A DNA stretch of 16,590 nucleotides from Thalassarchaeum sp002495735 (GCA_937911265.1 CALDRG010000080.1:1-16590); one strand, 5' to 3'. Numbered from the stretch's first letter, positions 1 to 8,800 are shown. Notes: generated from the sequence alone by a model not told the origin. Program-made: numbers and translations.

Positions 1-1090
1 TAGTTGGTTCGATGGAATCGATCTGGGCGGTCGGTGGCACATCCTTGTTGAAGAGATAGACCTGGTCGTCATAGGAGCCGGCAACGATATCCTCGCCGTC
101 AGCCGAGATCCCGACCGATTTCACGGAATCCCCGGTAGTGTAGCTCCAGAGAGGGGTGCCGCTGTCCTTGTCGAACAGATAGACCTTGTCGGAACCGACA
201 GCGAGCTCCTCACCATCGACCGAGAAGTCCAATGACAATACGGTACTTCCGGTAGCGTAACTCCAGAGGGCCGTACCGTCCCCGTCAAGGAGATGGACAC
301 TGTAATCCTTGGATCCTACGGCAACATATCCGCTGTCATCCGTGATAGCGACCGAGTAGATCGAATCACCGGTGGTATATTCCCAGAGGGGAACACTATT
401 GTTATTGTGGAAGAGGTAGACCTTGCCGTTCCAGGAGCCGGCGGCGAGATGATATCTTTGTTGACCAAAGAAGTCCTCCGAAAGGGCGACCGCCCTCACA
501 GTATCCCCGGTAGAGTAGCTCCAGCGAGGGGTACTGCTGTTCCTGTCAAAGAGATAGACCTTGTCAGAGCCGGCGGCGATCATCTCACCGTCAGCCGAGA
601 TGTCAACCGAGAACACGAAATTACTGGTGGCGTGGCTCCAGAGAGGAGTACCACTATCCTTGTCGAAGAGATAGACCTTGTTGTCCCAAGAGCCCGCAGC
701 GATGGTCTCGCCGTTCTCCGAGATGGCGACCGACCACACCCGGTTCCCGGTGCCGTAGCTCCAGAGGAGCGTACCGTCCTTGCTGAAGAGGTAGACGTTG
801 TTGTCAAGGGACCCGGCGACGATAAATTCACCATCGGACGAGATAGCGACCGAATATACGCCGTCCCCGGCCGTGTAGCTCCAGAGGAGCGTACCGTTCT
901 TGCCGAAGAGGTAGACCTGGTCCTCATCCGAGCCGGCAGCGATGTACTCGCCGTCTGCCGAGATGGCGACCGAGTTGATACCGGAGCCGGCATTGTAATT
1001 CCACACAGACGCCTTCGCCTCCACTTCCCCCGCCAGCATCACCAGCGCGAGGCCGGTGAGCAGCAGGAAAGGGAGGTAACGCATCAGCAT
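1..1090 (-). CDS. Secreted WD40/PQQ-like beta-propeller protein, C-terminus cut by window edge
   Basis: Reading the minus strand gives an open frame from ATG at 1090 to the window edge (363 complete codons, no stop). The N-terminus (MLMRYLPFLLLTGLALVMLA) is a signal peptide, so the protein is exported. Residues about 30-350 are eight repeats of about 40 residues with the consensus SVAISADGEYIAAGSxDxxVYLF followed by LWSYTTGD. This is the pattern of WD40-like or PQQ-like propeller blades. An isolated LWSY-like strand (VWNYNAGS) right after the signal peptide could close the ring. After blade eight the sequence turns to VPPTAQIDSIEPT, typical of the start of an Ig/PKD-type domain, so more domains probably follow outside the window. 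A second in-frame ATG at 1084 fits the TATA spacing better than 1090. The binding partner is unknown. No catalytic residues are evident. A plus-strand frame across the same repeats is a shadow. Confidence 0.85.
   Translation of the reverse strand, partial: MLMRYLPFLLLTGLALVMLAGEVEAKASVWNYNAGSGINSVAISADGEYIAAGSDEDQVYLFGKNGTLLWSYTAGDGVYSVAISSDGEFIVAGSLDNNVYLFSKDGTLLWSYGTGNRVWSVAISENGETIAAGSWDNKVYLFDKDSGTPLWSHATSNFVFSVDISADGEMIAAGSDKVYLFDRNSSTPRWSYSTGDTVRAVALSEDFFGQQRYHLAAGSWNGKVYLFHNNNSVPLWEYTTGDSIYSVAITDDSGYVAVGSKDYSVHLLDGDGTALWSYATGSTVLSLDFSVDGEELAVGSDKVYLFDKDSGTPLWSYTTGDSVKSVGISADGEDIVAGSYDDQVYLFNKDVPPTAQIDSIEPT
20..1010 (-). repeat. Eight tandem propeller-blade repeats, about 115-125 bp each
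   Basis: The minus-strand coding sequence repeats a roughly 120-base unit eight times, marked by recurring AAGGTCTATCTCTTC and CTCTGGAGCTAC words. The unit encoding residues SIYSVAITDD to ALWSYATGS is the most diverged. The fifth unit carries an insertion (EDFFGQQRYH). The fourth and seventh units are shorter at the GS-DKVYLF turn. Units remain similar enough at DNA level for slippage or recombination. Confidence 0.8.
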
Positions 1091-1102
1091 GCCCAAATAT
1101 CG

Positions 1103-1112
1103 AATATAATAA
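1103..1112 (-). promoter_or_regulatory. Candidate TATA box of the propeller gene
   Basis: On the minus strand this reads TTATTATATT. Its centre lies about 24 bases before the ATG at 1084 and about 18 before the ATG at 1090, so archaeal spacing would favour a leaderless start at or near 1084. Identified by eye only. Confidence 0.5.
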
Positions 1113-1140
1113 GTGTTTGTGAAACGTGCCGGCACAGCAA

Positions 1141-1148
1141 ATTTAATG
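1141..1148 (+). promoter_or_regulatory. Candidate TATA box of the glutathione peroxidase gene
   Basis: The AT-rich word AATTTAAT is centred about 27 bases before the ATG at 1172. No Shine-Dalgarno-like sequence lies between them. This is the spacing expected for a leaderless archaeal transcript. The divergent propeller promoter lies in the same 81-base spacer. Confidence 0.5.
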
Positions 1149-1171
1149 TAGTCTGAAACCAACAGACCCCA

Positions 1172-1657
1172 ATGTCATCCACTGCCTACGACTATTCATT
1201 CAAGTCCATAAAGGGAGAGGATATGATCGATCTATCCGATTTCAAGGGCAAGGTAATGGTCGTTGTCAATACCGCCAGTGATTGTGGTTTCACAAACCAG
1301 TACAGAGGACTTCAGGCGTTACATGTCTCAAATCAGGACCTGGTCGTGATCGGTGTCCCATCCAATGATTTCGGCAACCAGGAACCGGCTGGCAACGAAG
1401 AGATAAGGACCTTCTGTGATAAAAACTTCAGGATCTCATTTCCAATGGCCGCGAAGTCCGTGGTCAAGGGCAAGGATGCCCACCCCTTCTACCAATGGGC
1501 GAGAGAGGAACTGGGTTTCATCTCCGGGGTCCCCCGCTGGAATTTCCACAAGATCCTGATCAACAGGAAAGGGAATGCGGTTACTTCCTACGCCGCATTG
1601 ACCACGCCTGGTTCGAAGAGGTTCAAGAAGAAGATAGCAAGCCTCCTGAAACTTTAG
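1172..1657 (+). CDS. Glutathione peroxidase family protein (thioredoxin-type peroxidase)
   Basis: A 161-residue protein of the normal length for cytosolic GPx enzymes, which reduce hydrogen peroxide or lipid hydroperoxides. The peroxidatic cysteine is Cys38 in NTASDCGFTNQY. The rest of the family tetrad is present: Gln70 in PSNDFGNQEP, then Trp123 and Asn124 in PRWNFHK. Cys82 in EIRTFCDKNF sits where the yeast Gpx3 resolving cysteine is found, so the enzyme is probably a two-cysteine type reduced by thioredoxin rather than by glutathione. This electron donor is an inference from the family. There is no signal peptide, so it should act in the cytoplasm. The start is supported by a TATA-like box 27 bases upstream. 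It is divergent from the propeller gene and ends 38 bases before the next gene, which has its own TATA-like box. Confidence 0.93.
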   Translation: MSSTAYDYSFKSIKGEDMIDLSDFKGKVMVVVNTASDCGFTNQYRGLQALHVSNQDLVVIGVPSNDFGNQEPAGNEEIRTFCDKNFRISFPMAAKSVVKGKDAHPFYQWAREELGFISGVPRWNFHKILINRKGNAVTSYAALTTPGSKRFKKKIASLLKL

Positions 1658-1666
1658 CTTGAAACG

Positions 1667-1675
1667 TTTTATAAT
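1667..1675 (+). promoter_or_regulatory. Candidate TATA box of the pentapeptide lipoprotein gene
   Basis: TTTTATAAT lies about 25 bases before the ATG at 1696 and just after the peroxidase stop codon. This is one of the clearest TATA boxes in the window. It suggests the lipoprotein gene has its own leaderless transcript rather than sharing the upstream one. Confidence 0.6.
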
Positions 1676-1695
1676 CACCGAAACCTAAGCTCGAT

Positions 1696-3192
1696 ATGAA
1701 CAAGTCATACTTGTTGGTAATTTGCTTGCTTTTGACAACTTTTACAGGATGTATTGAAGATCCTGCTTTAGAACCAGCCGAAAAGGTAGATGAAATTAAA
1801 GATGAATCTGATAATACTGAAGAAAAAACAGAAGAGAGACCCACTGACCACTGGACCTTTTATCGCGACTTTGTTGAATGCGATCCAAATAATGATTCCA
1901 TAGTAGCTTACGGTGAATTTGTCGATTGTCTAAATATGGATTTGGCGAATGATGGAGAATCTATAGTTGCCGCATCGTCAGAATTTGCTAATGAGGTGTT
2001 CAGCATGGCTGATTTAGATGTGGATGGAAACTTAACTTCGTCAGAATTTGATTACATTAAGAATTATCCTCATTTTGAATGCGAACTGGTTCCTTACGGG
2101 CATTGTTCAGGCGAGGATCTTAGTGGACAAGATTTATCTGAACTGAATCTTACTGAAATCGATTTGAGTTATGCAGACCTAAGTGGTGCAAACCTAAGTG
2201 GTGCAAACTTCCACTGGGCTGACTTCGCTGATGCAAACCTAGCTGGTGCAAACCTAACTGGTACAACCCTCTACGGTGTTAACCTAAATGGTGCATTCCT
2301 CTACTATGCTGACCTAACTGGGGCAAACCTAGGACATGCTGACCTAGTTGGTGCAAATCTAACTGGTGCAAACCTAACTGGTGGCGCCCTCATGTGGACT
2401 GACTTCACTGACGCTATTGTAACGGATACCGTTTTCACCGATACTTATTGGTATTATTCAATCTGGACTGACGGTGAAACATACGACGAGAATCCAACTA
2501 TTACTGAAGAAGAACCTGTAGAAGGTTGTGAACTGGTCCCTTACGGGCATTGTTCAGGTGAGGATCTTAGTGGACAAGATTTAACTGGAATGGAGTTAAG
2601 TGGAATCGATTTGAGTTATGCAAACCTAACTGGTACAACCCTCTACGGTGCAAATCTAACTGGTGCAAATCTCTACCAGGCTGACCTAACTGACGCGTAC
2701 CTCCCATTTGCTGAACTAATTGATGCAGACCTCTCCAACGCTGACCTAACTGGGGCATACCTAGGATATACTAACCTAACTGGTGCAAATCTCTACGATG
2801 CAAATCTAACTGGTGCAACCCTCTGGTATGCTGACCTAACTAATGCAGACTTCTCCAACGCTGACCTAACTGGTGCAACCCTCTACGATGCAAATCTAAC
2901 TGGTGCAATCCTCTACGATGCAAATCTAACTGGTGCAGACCTCGAATTTGCTGACCTAACAGGTGCAGATCTCCGATATGCTGACCTAACTGGTGGTGTA
3001 GACCTAGGACATGCTGACCTAACAGGTGCAGACCTGACTGGTGCAGACCTAAGTTATGCAGACCTAACTGCTGCAATCCTCGAATCGGCTGACTTTACTG
3101 GCGCTATTGTAACGGATGCCGATTTTATTGACACGTATTGGTATCAGACAATCTGGACCGATGGTGTATCATACAACGAGAATCAGGCTTAA
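1696..3192 (+). CDS. EF-hand, pentapeptide-repeat lipoprotein
   Basis: A 498-residue protein. Residues 1-19 are a lipoprotein signal peptide with lipobox FTGC (Cys19), followed by an acidic, low-complexity linker (about 20-50). Two 12-residue EF-hand loops follow: residues 63-74 (D-x-N-x-D at positions 1, 3 and 5, Glu74 at 12) and a canonical one at 106-117 (D106, D108, D110-G, E117). This pairing predicts calcium binding outside the cell. The rest is two modules, residues 129-277 and 278-498. Each starts with CELVPYGHCSGEDLSGQDL, continues as pentapeptide repeats of the A(D/N)LxG type, and ends with AIVTD then DTYWY then IWTDG. Pentapeptide repeats fold as a right-handed quadrilateral beta-helix. 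The paired cysteines in each cap could form a disulfide. The function is unknown. The start of the gene is AT-rich (21 G/C in the 60 bases 1741-1800, against 40 of 60 at 8341-8400 in the giant gene), which hints at transfer. Confidence 0.88.
   Translation: MNKSYLLVICLLLTTFTGCIEDPALEPAEKVDEIKDESDNTEEKTEERPTDHWTFYRDFVECDPNNDSIVAYGEFVDCLNMDLANDGESIVAASSEFANEVFSMADLDVDGNLTSSEFDYIKNYPHFECELVPYGHCSGEDLSGQDLSELNLTEIDLSYADLSGANLSGANFHWADFADANLAGANLTGTTLYGVNLNGAFLYYADLTGANLGHADLVGANLTGANLTGGALMWTDFTDAIVTDTVFTDTYWYYSIWTDGETYDENPTITEEEPVEGCELVPYGHCSGEDLSGQDLTGMELSGIDLSYANLTGTTLYGANLTGANLYQADLTDAYLPFAELIDADLSNADLTGAYLGYTNLTGANLYDANLTGATLWYADLTNADFSNADLTGATLYDANLTGAILYDANLTGADLEFADLTGADLRYADLTGGVDLGHADLTGADLTGADLSYADLTAAILESADFTGAIVTDADFIDTYWYQTIWTDGVSYNENQA
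2083..2583 (+). repeat. Module-cap direct repeat (2083-2136 and 2530-2583)
   Basis: The 54 bases at 2083-2136 recur at 2530-2583 with two mismatches, 447 bases apart. They encode the CELVPYGHCSGEDLSGQDL cap that opens each pentapeptide module. The ends of the modules (around 2407-2493 and 3103-3183) are also alike. This shows that the second half of the gene arose by duplication of the whole cap-repeat-tail module, not just by growth of the pentapeptides. Confidence 0.85.
2614..3081 (+). repeat. Pentapeptide-coding tandem repeats
   Basis: A tract of 15-base and 30-base units built on GACCTAACTGGTGCA and CTCTACGATGCAAATCTAAC, encoding A(D/N)L(T/S)GA-type pentapeptides. The second module is much longer than the first (about 2158-2400). 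Adjacent copies are nearly identical, implying recent expansion in steps that keep the frame. Confidence 0.8.
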
Positions 3193-3269
3193 GCTATAAT
3201 TCTATTAACAGACCAGAAAGAATCATCTCCTAGTGTTTAGAAAACAAGTTTGAACTATCAACCAATCAA

Positions 3270-3311
3270 TTCGGATAGGTTGAGAGGGTCTATCCGAAAA
3301 CCCATTCAACC
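3270..3311. other. Overlapping inverted repeats between convergent genes
   Basis: TTCGGATAG (3270-3278) and CTATCCGAA (3290-3298) are perfect complements around an 11-base loop. The loop itself (with 3278: GGTTGA, GA, GGGT) is complementary to ACCC-AT-TCAACC at 3300-3311. The two pairings overlap, so they compete or form a pseudoknot-like arrangement. The position, between the lipoprotein stop (3192) and the malic enzyme stop (3371), suggests transcript ends or a bidirectional terminator. There is no strong oligo-T run, so terminator status is uncertain. Confidence 0.4.
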
Positions 3312-3351
3312 GGTTCGAGCCAAATAAAGGGCTTTCAGTGGGTCGGTTTGG

Positions 3352-3390
3352 ACGCTAGGGACTGATTCACTCAGAGTCGCTGCCTAGCGT
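3352..3390. other. Inverted repeat spanning the malic enzyme stop codon
   Basis: ACGCTAGG (3352-3359) and CCTAGCGT (3383-3390) are perfect 8-base complements with a 23-base loop that contains the malic enzyme stop codon. A smaller CTGA/TCAG pair (3362-3365 and 3371-3374) sits inside it. It could help define the 3' end of the malic enzyme message. Confidence 0.3.
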
Positions 3391-5680
3391 GCCTCTGGGC
3401 ATCGACAGCACAGATAGCCGCCATATGAACCACATCGCGCACACTGTCGCCGCGCTGCAGCACGTGCGCGGGCTTGGAGAGTCCCTCTAAGATAGGCCCT
3501 GTCATCTCAGCTCCTGCTATCCTCTGCAGCAGCTTGTAGGCGATATTGGCCGATGCGAGGTTGGGACAGATCAAGACATTGGCTGGACCATCGAAGGCCA
3601 TGAATGGGTAGTCCTCTTGGATGTCCGGGACCAGAGCGGTATCGGCCTGCATGGGCCCGTCGATGATGAGGCCCGGATCAAGTTCTCTGGCAATCGAGAC
3701 AGCTTCCTCGATTCTGTCTGTTCGCAACTCTCCAGAAGTTCCAAAGTTGGAGAAGGAGAGCATAGCTACCTTCGGTTTGACTCCGAAACGACGAGCCACC
3801 TTGGCGGTCTGCACTGCTATCTCTGCTAGAGTCCTTGAGTCGGGATAGATGTTGATGGTGGCGTCGCCGATAAACATCAACTGCCCGTTGACTGTCATCA
3901 TGTAAGTTCCGACAATTCTGTGTGAGTCGGGATCTGGTCCTATTGTGTGTAAGCAAGGTCTGACGATGTCTGGGTAGTGGTGCGAAACTCCACCGAGGTA
4001 ACCATCGGCATCACCCATTCGTACCATCATCGGCGCGAAGTAGGTAGTAGATTTGAGCAGACGGACCGCATCTTCCGGAGTCAGGCCCTTGCGACCTCGA
4101 AGCTTGTGTAACTCGTCAGCGTACACTGTCCGCCTGCGAGGATCGTATCTCACATCGATGGTCTCGCATTCGAAACTCAGCCCCAACTCCTCCTTGACTG
4201 CGTCTATACGCTCGAGCTGTCCGAGCAGTATCGGCTCGCAGATACCCTCTGCGATGCACTGCGAGGCCGCCTTGATGATGGTAGGGTTCTCGCCCTCGGA
4301 GAATACAATCCTCTTACTCTCCTTTCTCGCGATGTTAATCACTCGGCGCATGATGGAACGGGTCAGACCGAGTCGGGCCTCGAGTTCTTCTCGATACTTC
4401 TCGATATCGAAATCCTCAGCTGAAATCCGTGCGACGCCCTCGTTCACTGCGGCCTCAGCGACCGCGCTGGCCTCCCAAATGAGGACGCGTGCATCAAACG
4501 GCTTTGGAATCAGGTACTCTGGTCCAAACTGCATTTGCTCTCCTCCATAGGCTGCAGCAACATCGTCGGGAACTGGCTGCTTTGTGAGTTCTGCGATGGC
4601 GTGCGTGGCTGCCATCTTCATGCCCTCTGTAATCTCCTTGGCCCTGACGTCTAGGGCGCCGCGGAAGATGTAAGGGAAACCGAGCACGTTGTTGATCTGA
4701 TTAGGATAGTCCGAGCGGCCGGTGGCGACGATTGCATCCTCACGCACCGCGTAGACCTCGTCGGGGGTGATTTCGGGGTCGGGGTTGGCCAACGCGAATA
4801 TCAGCGGGCGGTCGGCCATCTTGGAGATCATATCACCACTGACGATGCCGCCTTTGGACAGCCCTAGGAACAGGTCAGCGTCCTTGAGCGCCGATCCAAG
4901 ATCACCGTCGACCAAATCACGCGCAAACTCGGCCTTGTACTCGTTCAGTTCTCCCGCATCTCTGCGGGACTCGGTGAGGATGCCCTGGGAATCGACGAGG
5001 ATCATGTTCTCCAGCTTCACTCCGAGCCTGACGTAGTGGTGAGCGCACGAGATCGCTGAAGCCCCGGCACCGGACACGACGACCTTGATTTCCCCAATTT
5101 CCTTCTCGACGATGTCGAGCCCATTGAGCAATGCCGCTCCGGAGATAATCGCGGTACCGTGCTGATCATCGTGCATCACTGGGATATCGAGTTCCTCGAC
5201 CAATCTTCGCTCAATCTCGAAGCACTCGGGGGCCTTGATGTCCTCGAGGTTGATGCCGCCAAATGTTGGCGCTATCGCCTTGACCGCCTCGACGAACTCG
5301 TCAACGTCCGTCCGATCGACCTCAATGTCGAAAACATCGATGTCGGCGAATGCCTTGAACAGCAGGCCCTTGCCTTCCATCACAGGTTTGCCTGCAAGCG
5401 CCCCGATGTTTCCCAGTCCGAGCACCGCAGTGCCGTTGCTGATCACCGCCACCAGATTGCCCTTGGAGGTGTACTTGTAGGCGTCATCTGGATTGCTCTC
5501 GATCTCCTTGCAAGGGTAGGCTACTCCAGGAGAGTAAGCCAGCGACAACTCACGCTGGGTTCCATGCGGTTTGGTTGGAACCACCGTAATCTTCCCAGCG
5601 GGCTTCGACGCGTGGTAGTCCAATGCATCATCGCGCAGACTGTCTTCGTCCAGTATCCCACCTCCGGGGCGTTCGGGCAT
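3371..5680 (-). CDS. maeB: NADP-type malic enzyme with C-terminal phosphotransacetylase-like domain
   Basis: A 769-residue protein, close to the length of E. coli MaeB. It should oxidatively decarboxylate malate to pyruvate in the cytoplasm, feeding NAD(P)H and carbon into acetyl-CoA metabolism. The malic enzyme part (about 15-430) shows SPGVA (50-54), NGTAVLGLGNIG (82-93), Lys104 in GKPVMEGKG, metal-ligand motif NLEDIKAPE (144-152), HDDQHGTA (170-177), a nucleotide-binding VVVSGAGASA near 200, LANPDPEI and GRSDYPNQINN. The C-terminal part (about 440-765) matches phosphate acetyltransferase. Where active Pta enzymes have LSRG it reads LQRG, so the serine is replaced by glutamine while the following Arg and a downstream Asp remain. 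As in other MaeB proteins this points to a non-catalytic regulatory, probably acetyl-CoA-sensing, domain. The N-terminus is about 10 residues longer than in MaeB. The gene converges on the lipoprotein gene and diverges from the giant gene. No convincing TATA box was found. Confidence 0.95.
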   Translation of the reverse strand: MPERPGGGILDEDSLRDDALDYHASKPAGKITVVPTKPHGTQRELSLAYSPGVAYPCKEIESNPDDAYKYTSKGNLVAVISNGTAVLGLGNIGALAGKPVMEGKGLLFKAFADIDVFDIEVDRTDVDEFVEAVKAIAPTFGGINLEDIKAPECFEIERRLVEELDIPVMHDDQHGTAIISGAALLNGLDIVEKEIGEIKVVVSGAGASAISCAHHYVRLGVKLENMILVDSQGILTESRRDAGELNEYKAEFARDLVDGDLGSALKDADLFLGLSKGGIVSGDMISKMADRPLIFALANPDPEITPDEVYAVREDAIVATGRSDYPNQINNVLGFPYIFRGALDVRAKEITEGMKMAATHAIAELTKQPVPDDVAAAYGGEQMQFGPEYLIPKPFDARVLIWEASAVAEAAVNEGVARISAEDFDIEKYREELEARLGLTRSIMRRVINIARKESKRIVFSEGENPTIIKAASQCIAEGICEPILLGQLERIDAVKEELGLSFECETIDVRYDPRRRTVYADELHKLRGRKGLTPEDAVRLLKSTTYFAPMMVRMGDADGYLGGVSHHYPDIVRPCLHTIGPDPDSHRIVGTYMMTVNGQLMFIGDATINIYPDSRTLAEIAVQTAKVARRFGVKPKVAMLSFSNFGTSGELRTDRIEEAVSIARELDPGLIIDGPMQADTALVPDIQEDYPFMAFDGPANVLICPNLASANIAYKLLQRIAGAEMTGPILEGLSKPAHVLQRGDSVRDVVHMAAICAVDAQRHARQRL

Positions 5681-5832
5681 ACCTCTCTGCTATGATGCTA
5701 TCCTACTGAGAAAATGTGCATTATCAGCCTGTAAACAAGCGTTAGTGATTTTTTTTTGATTTCAACAAATTTCTAATTATTCCGCCTACGGCGGAGTGAG
5801 CATAACAAAAACACCCACCCACTCCTTTCATA
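5681..5832. promoter_or_regulatory. Divergent intergenic spacer with palindrome and T-run
   Basis: This 152-base spacer must hold the promoters of both the malic enzyme gene and the giant gene. It contains a perfect hairpin, TCCGCC-TAC-GGCGGA (5781-5795), a run of nine T at 5749-5757 and an AT-rich stretch TTTCTAATTATT just before the hairpin. No TATA box sits at the usual 25-27 bases before either start. The palindrome could be an operator or a 5'-leader hairpin of the giant gene. Confidence 0.4.
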
Positions 5833-8800
5833 ATGTCTGCAAAGAGGCGACAACATGTGCCAACGGTGTTTTTGAGAAGTAGACGCCCACAACAGAGGCT
5901 CGCCCTTCTGTTAGTTATGCTGATGCTGACATTGCCGTGGTCGGCCATGAACTCAAACAATCTTGAGGACCGTGATGGCGACAACCGAGCCACTCCGAAG
6001 GCATGGGGTGCTAGTGGCAGCAATGACACCGGTTGGATCAGTTTGGATGCCATCGGAGCCGACCCAGCGAATGGTACCATGGCATATGCAGACCTGTTCA
6101 TGGATTTCGCACCGGGGGCCCTGTTGGATAATCTGACATTCGAAATCTCTGTCGATGGCAGTGACGGCTACTGGGCGAATGAACCGCAAATCACCCTGAT
6201 GGATACGCAGTCACCGATCCTCGACTGGAGGGACTATGGCGACCTCGGACGGCAGGACTCCTTCTCTGAAAATCCCCCCGAGGTCATTGGCGGCGTGCTG
6301 GATACCTGGTTGCAGCCGAACTCGGTCAGCGACGCCTCTTGGCTGCTGCCCAGTGGAGTCACCATTTCGGACCTCGTCATAGATACTCTGAGGCCGGCTG
6401 ACCCAAGGGTTTCGTTCTCTACTCAAGACGTCACCATTCACGACAGCGCGACCAACCCGCTCGACGGCAGACTCTACATCCTCCTCGATGATGACTTGCT
6501 ACATCTTGACAATCAGGCCAGCAAGCAAATCATCGACATTGAGTTGGGCTTACAGGGCAGAAGCCTCGCTATTGACGCAGATGGGAGCCGCCTGCTCATT
6601 GGGACTGCTGACGGCAAGGTGCTGTCTCGCAGCTTAGTCGATTCCTCGGTGCAGACCGATCTAATGGCAGCGGATGACGACACTGCCATCGTTCGAGCGG
6701 TGGCCATCGATGACTATGGCACACTCTGGGCGATTACCGATTGTTTGCTGCATCACATGACCGTCAGCCAGTCCTCGTGGACAGATACCCAATTATGCAC
6801 AAGTGACGTACTCGAGATACCGACCGACCTACTCATCTTCTCCGATAAGATCTACGTAGCCACCGCAGAGAACGGAATGATAGTCCTCGACTATAACACC
6901 ACCAGTGACTCGACCGGCATCTCTGCCGCAATAGACACCTACACCTATTGGAATACCGGGAACTACCTGACCAGCAATTCAATCACGCAACTGGAGAAGC
7001 TAAACTCCAATCTCCTCATCGCCACTATTGGAGGAGGGGTGAACAGATACGATATGGTGGCCGATACGTGGCTAGCTACGTGGTCTACCAACAACTGGCT
7101 CTCCTCAAATGTGGTGCGGGGTCTCGCGCTGACCGAGGACTGGCTACACATACTCGCTGGCAGTACGGTTCACGCCTATGACACTGGAGCGTTGCTGTTC
7201 CGTTCACAGAGACAGGTCACCGACATGGGCCTGTTGAACACTGGAAGGACAATCATCGCCTGGCCCTCGTTAGGCTTCAGGAGTCCAACCTCCGGTCTGA
7301 TGATGGTCAGTGACGGCTCGGGCATGCTAGCCCGCCAAGCGGGTGAGACCCTCGATGGCACTATGGTGCTGGTGAGTAGCCCCGCATCCTCGCAGATGGA
7401 AGTGGTTGCTCACATCGATGATGGGGAACAGGGTGAGATCTGGATAGGTGGCAGCAGCATCATTGACAGGTTCGACGAGGCCGATCAGGTCTGGCGCGCA
7501 CCCATAGATCTCACCGACTACGTCAATAACCCGTCATCTGTGACCTCAATCGTCCAAGATGACCAAGGTATAGTCTGGGTAGGAACTCTAGAAGCAGGAT
7601 TGCTGAGGCTTGAGGCCGACGACGGAAACTTCCAGGGGACGGCAGCTGGAATCAGTTCAGAACACGTGTCCAGCCTATCTTTTGACAGCAATTCCAACAC
7701 CCTAGTTGTCGGGCACCACGAATCCGGCATTTCACTCATCAACACCTCGACCAATACTCTGATTGAGGTTATGACCACCCAAGATGGATTAGATTCCGAC
7801 ATGGTGATAGAAGTCGCCACTAGATACGGTATTGCGTACATCGCTACTCCTGACGCTGGCGTGATGCGGGTCAACCTGTATGACGTCTCCATCCTCGGCT
7901 CTTGGCAGTCCCTTGGGGCTGACAACCTAGAGGCCACGCCTGTAGCTGTCGTCGACGACACGATGTACCTAGGACTCACTGGCTTCGGCATCCTCGTCAT
8001 CGACCGACTCACTGGCGACATATCTGATCACTGGACGCAGTCCGGCAACCTTCCCGACGACGACGTGTTATCTCTACACGTGGACTACAACGGAGGTCTA
8101 CTGGTCGGCTCCAGTGTATCCAACACCGGAGCCAGCGGCAATGGAGGACTTGCTCGGTGGGATGGCAGCAACTGGCAGGTTCTGCCCACCTCGATTCCTG
8201 GCTGGGGCAACGACCCGTATGTCTTCTATGATGTCACGAGCGATGCCAATGGGATTTACGCTGGCACCAACCGAGGCGCCTGCATCTGGAATTGGACCTA
8301 CGACCTGCAAGATTGCATCTCCAATCAGGACGGCATGCCTTCGCGCTTCGTCGCCTCTGTGGCCAAGATCGGCACCGACCGCCTGTACGCTGGCACCTCT
8401 AATGGCGCGGCTGTCATTAACACACTCAACGGCTCGGTAATCGACGTATGGACCGCTGGCGACAGCACCCAGAGGGCTCGAACGGTGAAAATCGGTGACA
8501 TCCTGTATCTCGGTTTCGAGAACACCGGAATCGCCCGCTACGATTTAGTGAACCAGACATGGCTGCAGGCTTGGGATGGCACACAGGGATACATCAGCGA
8601 CGACGACGTCACCGCGCTGGTCCCAGGGCGCAGCGAGGGCACCATGTGGGCCGGCGGCGACTTCGGCCTCGCACTAATCGACGTCGTCAACGACACCGTG
8701 CTCAAGAGTTGGAATCGTGGTGCTAACACCGACGGACCCACCCTGTCCGACACACCGCCTGCAGACATAGTCATCATCGACGACGTGCTACACTATTCAC

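Noticed and set aside
293..1156. Long plus-strand open frame with apparent repeats (287 codons)
   Set aside because: It lies antisense to the propeller gene. Its repeats simply mirror the minus-strand blades, and the minus strand has a signal peptide and clear blade motifs.
2083..3189. CRISPR-like or mobile tandem array
   Set aside because: The repeats are in frame, encode pentapeptides and have no unique spacers.
3304..3330. tRNA T-arm-like word GGTTCGAGCC
   Set aside because: The flanking bases do not form a 5 bp T stem, and no acceptor or anticodon arm could be found around it.
4053..4550. Plus-strand open frame inside the malic enzyme gene
   Set aside because: Serine/arginine-rich shadow of a strongly supported minus-strand gene.
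5159..5695. Plus-strand 178-codon open frame over the malic enzyme N-terminus
   Set aside because: It overlaps conserved malic enzyme motifs on the other strand and shows no domain of its own.
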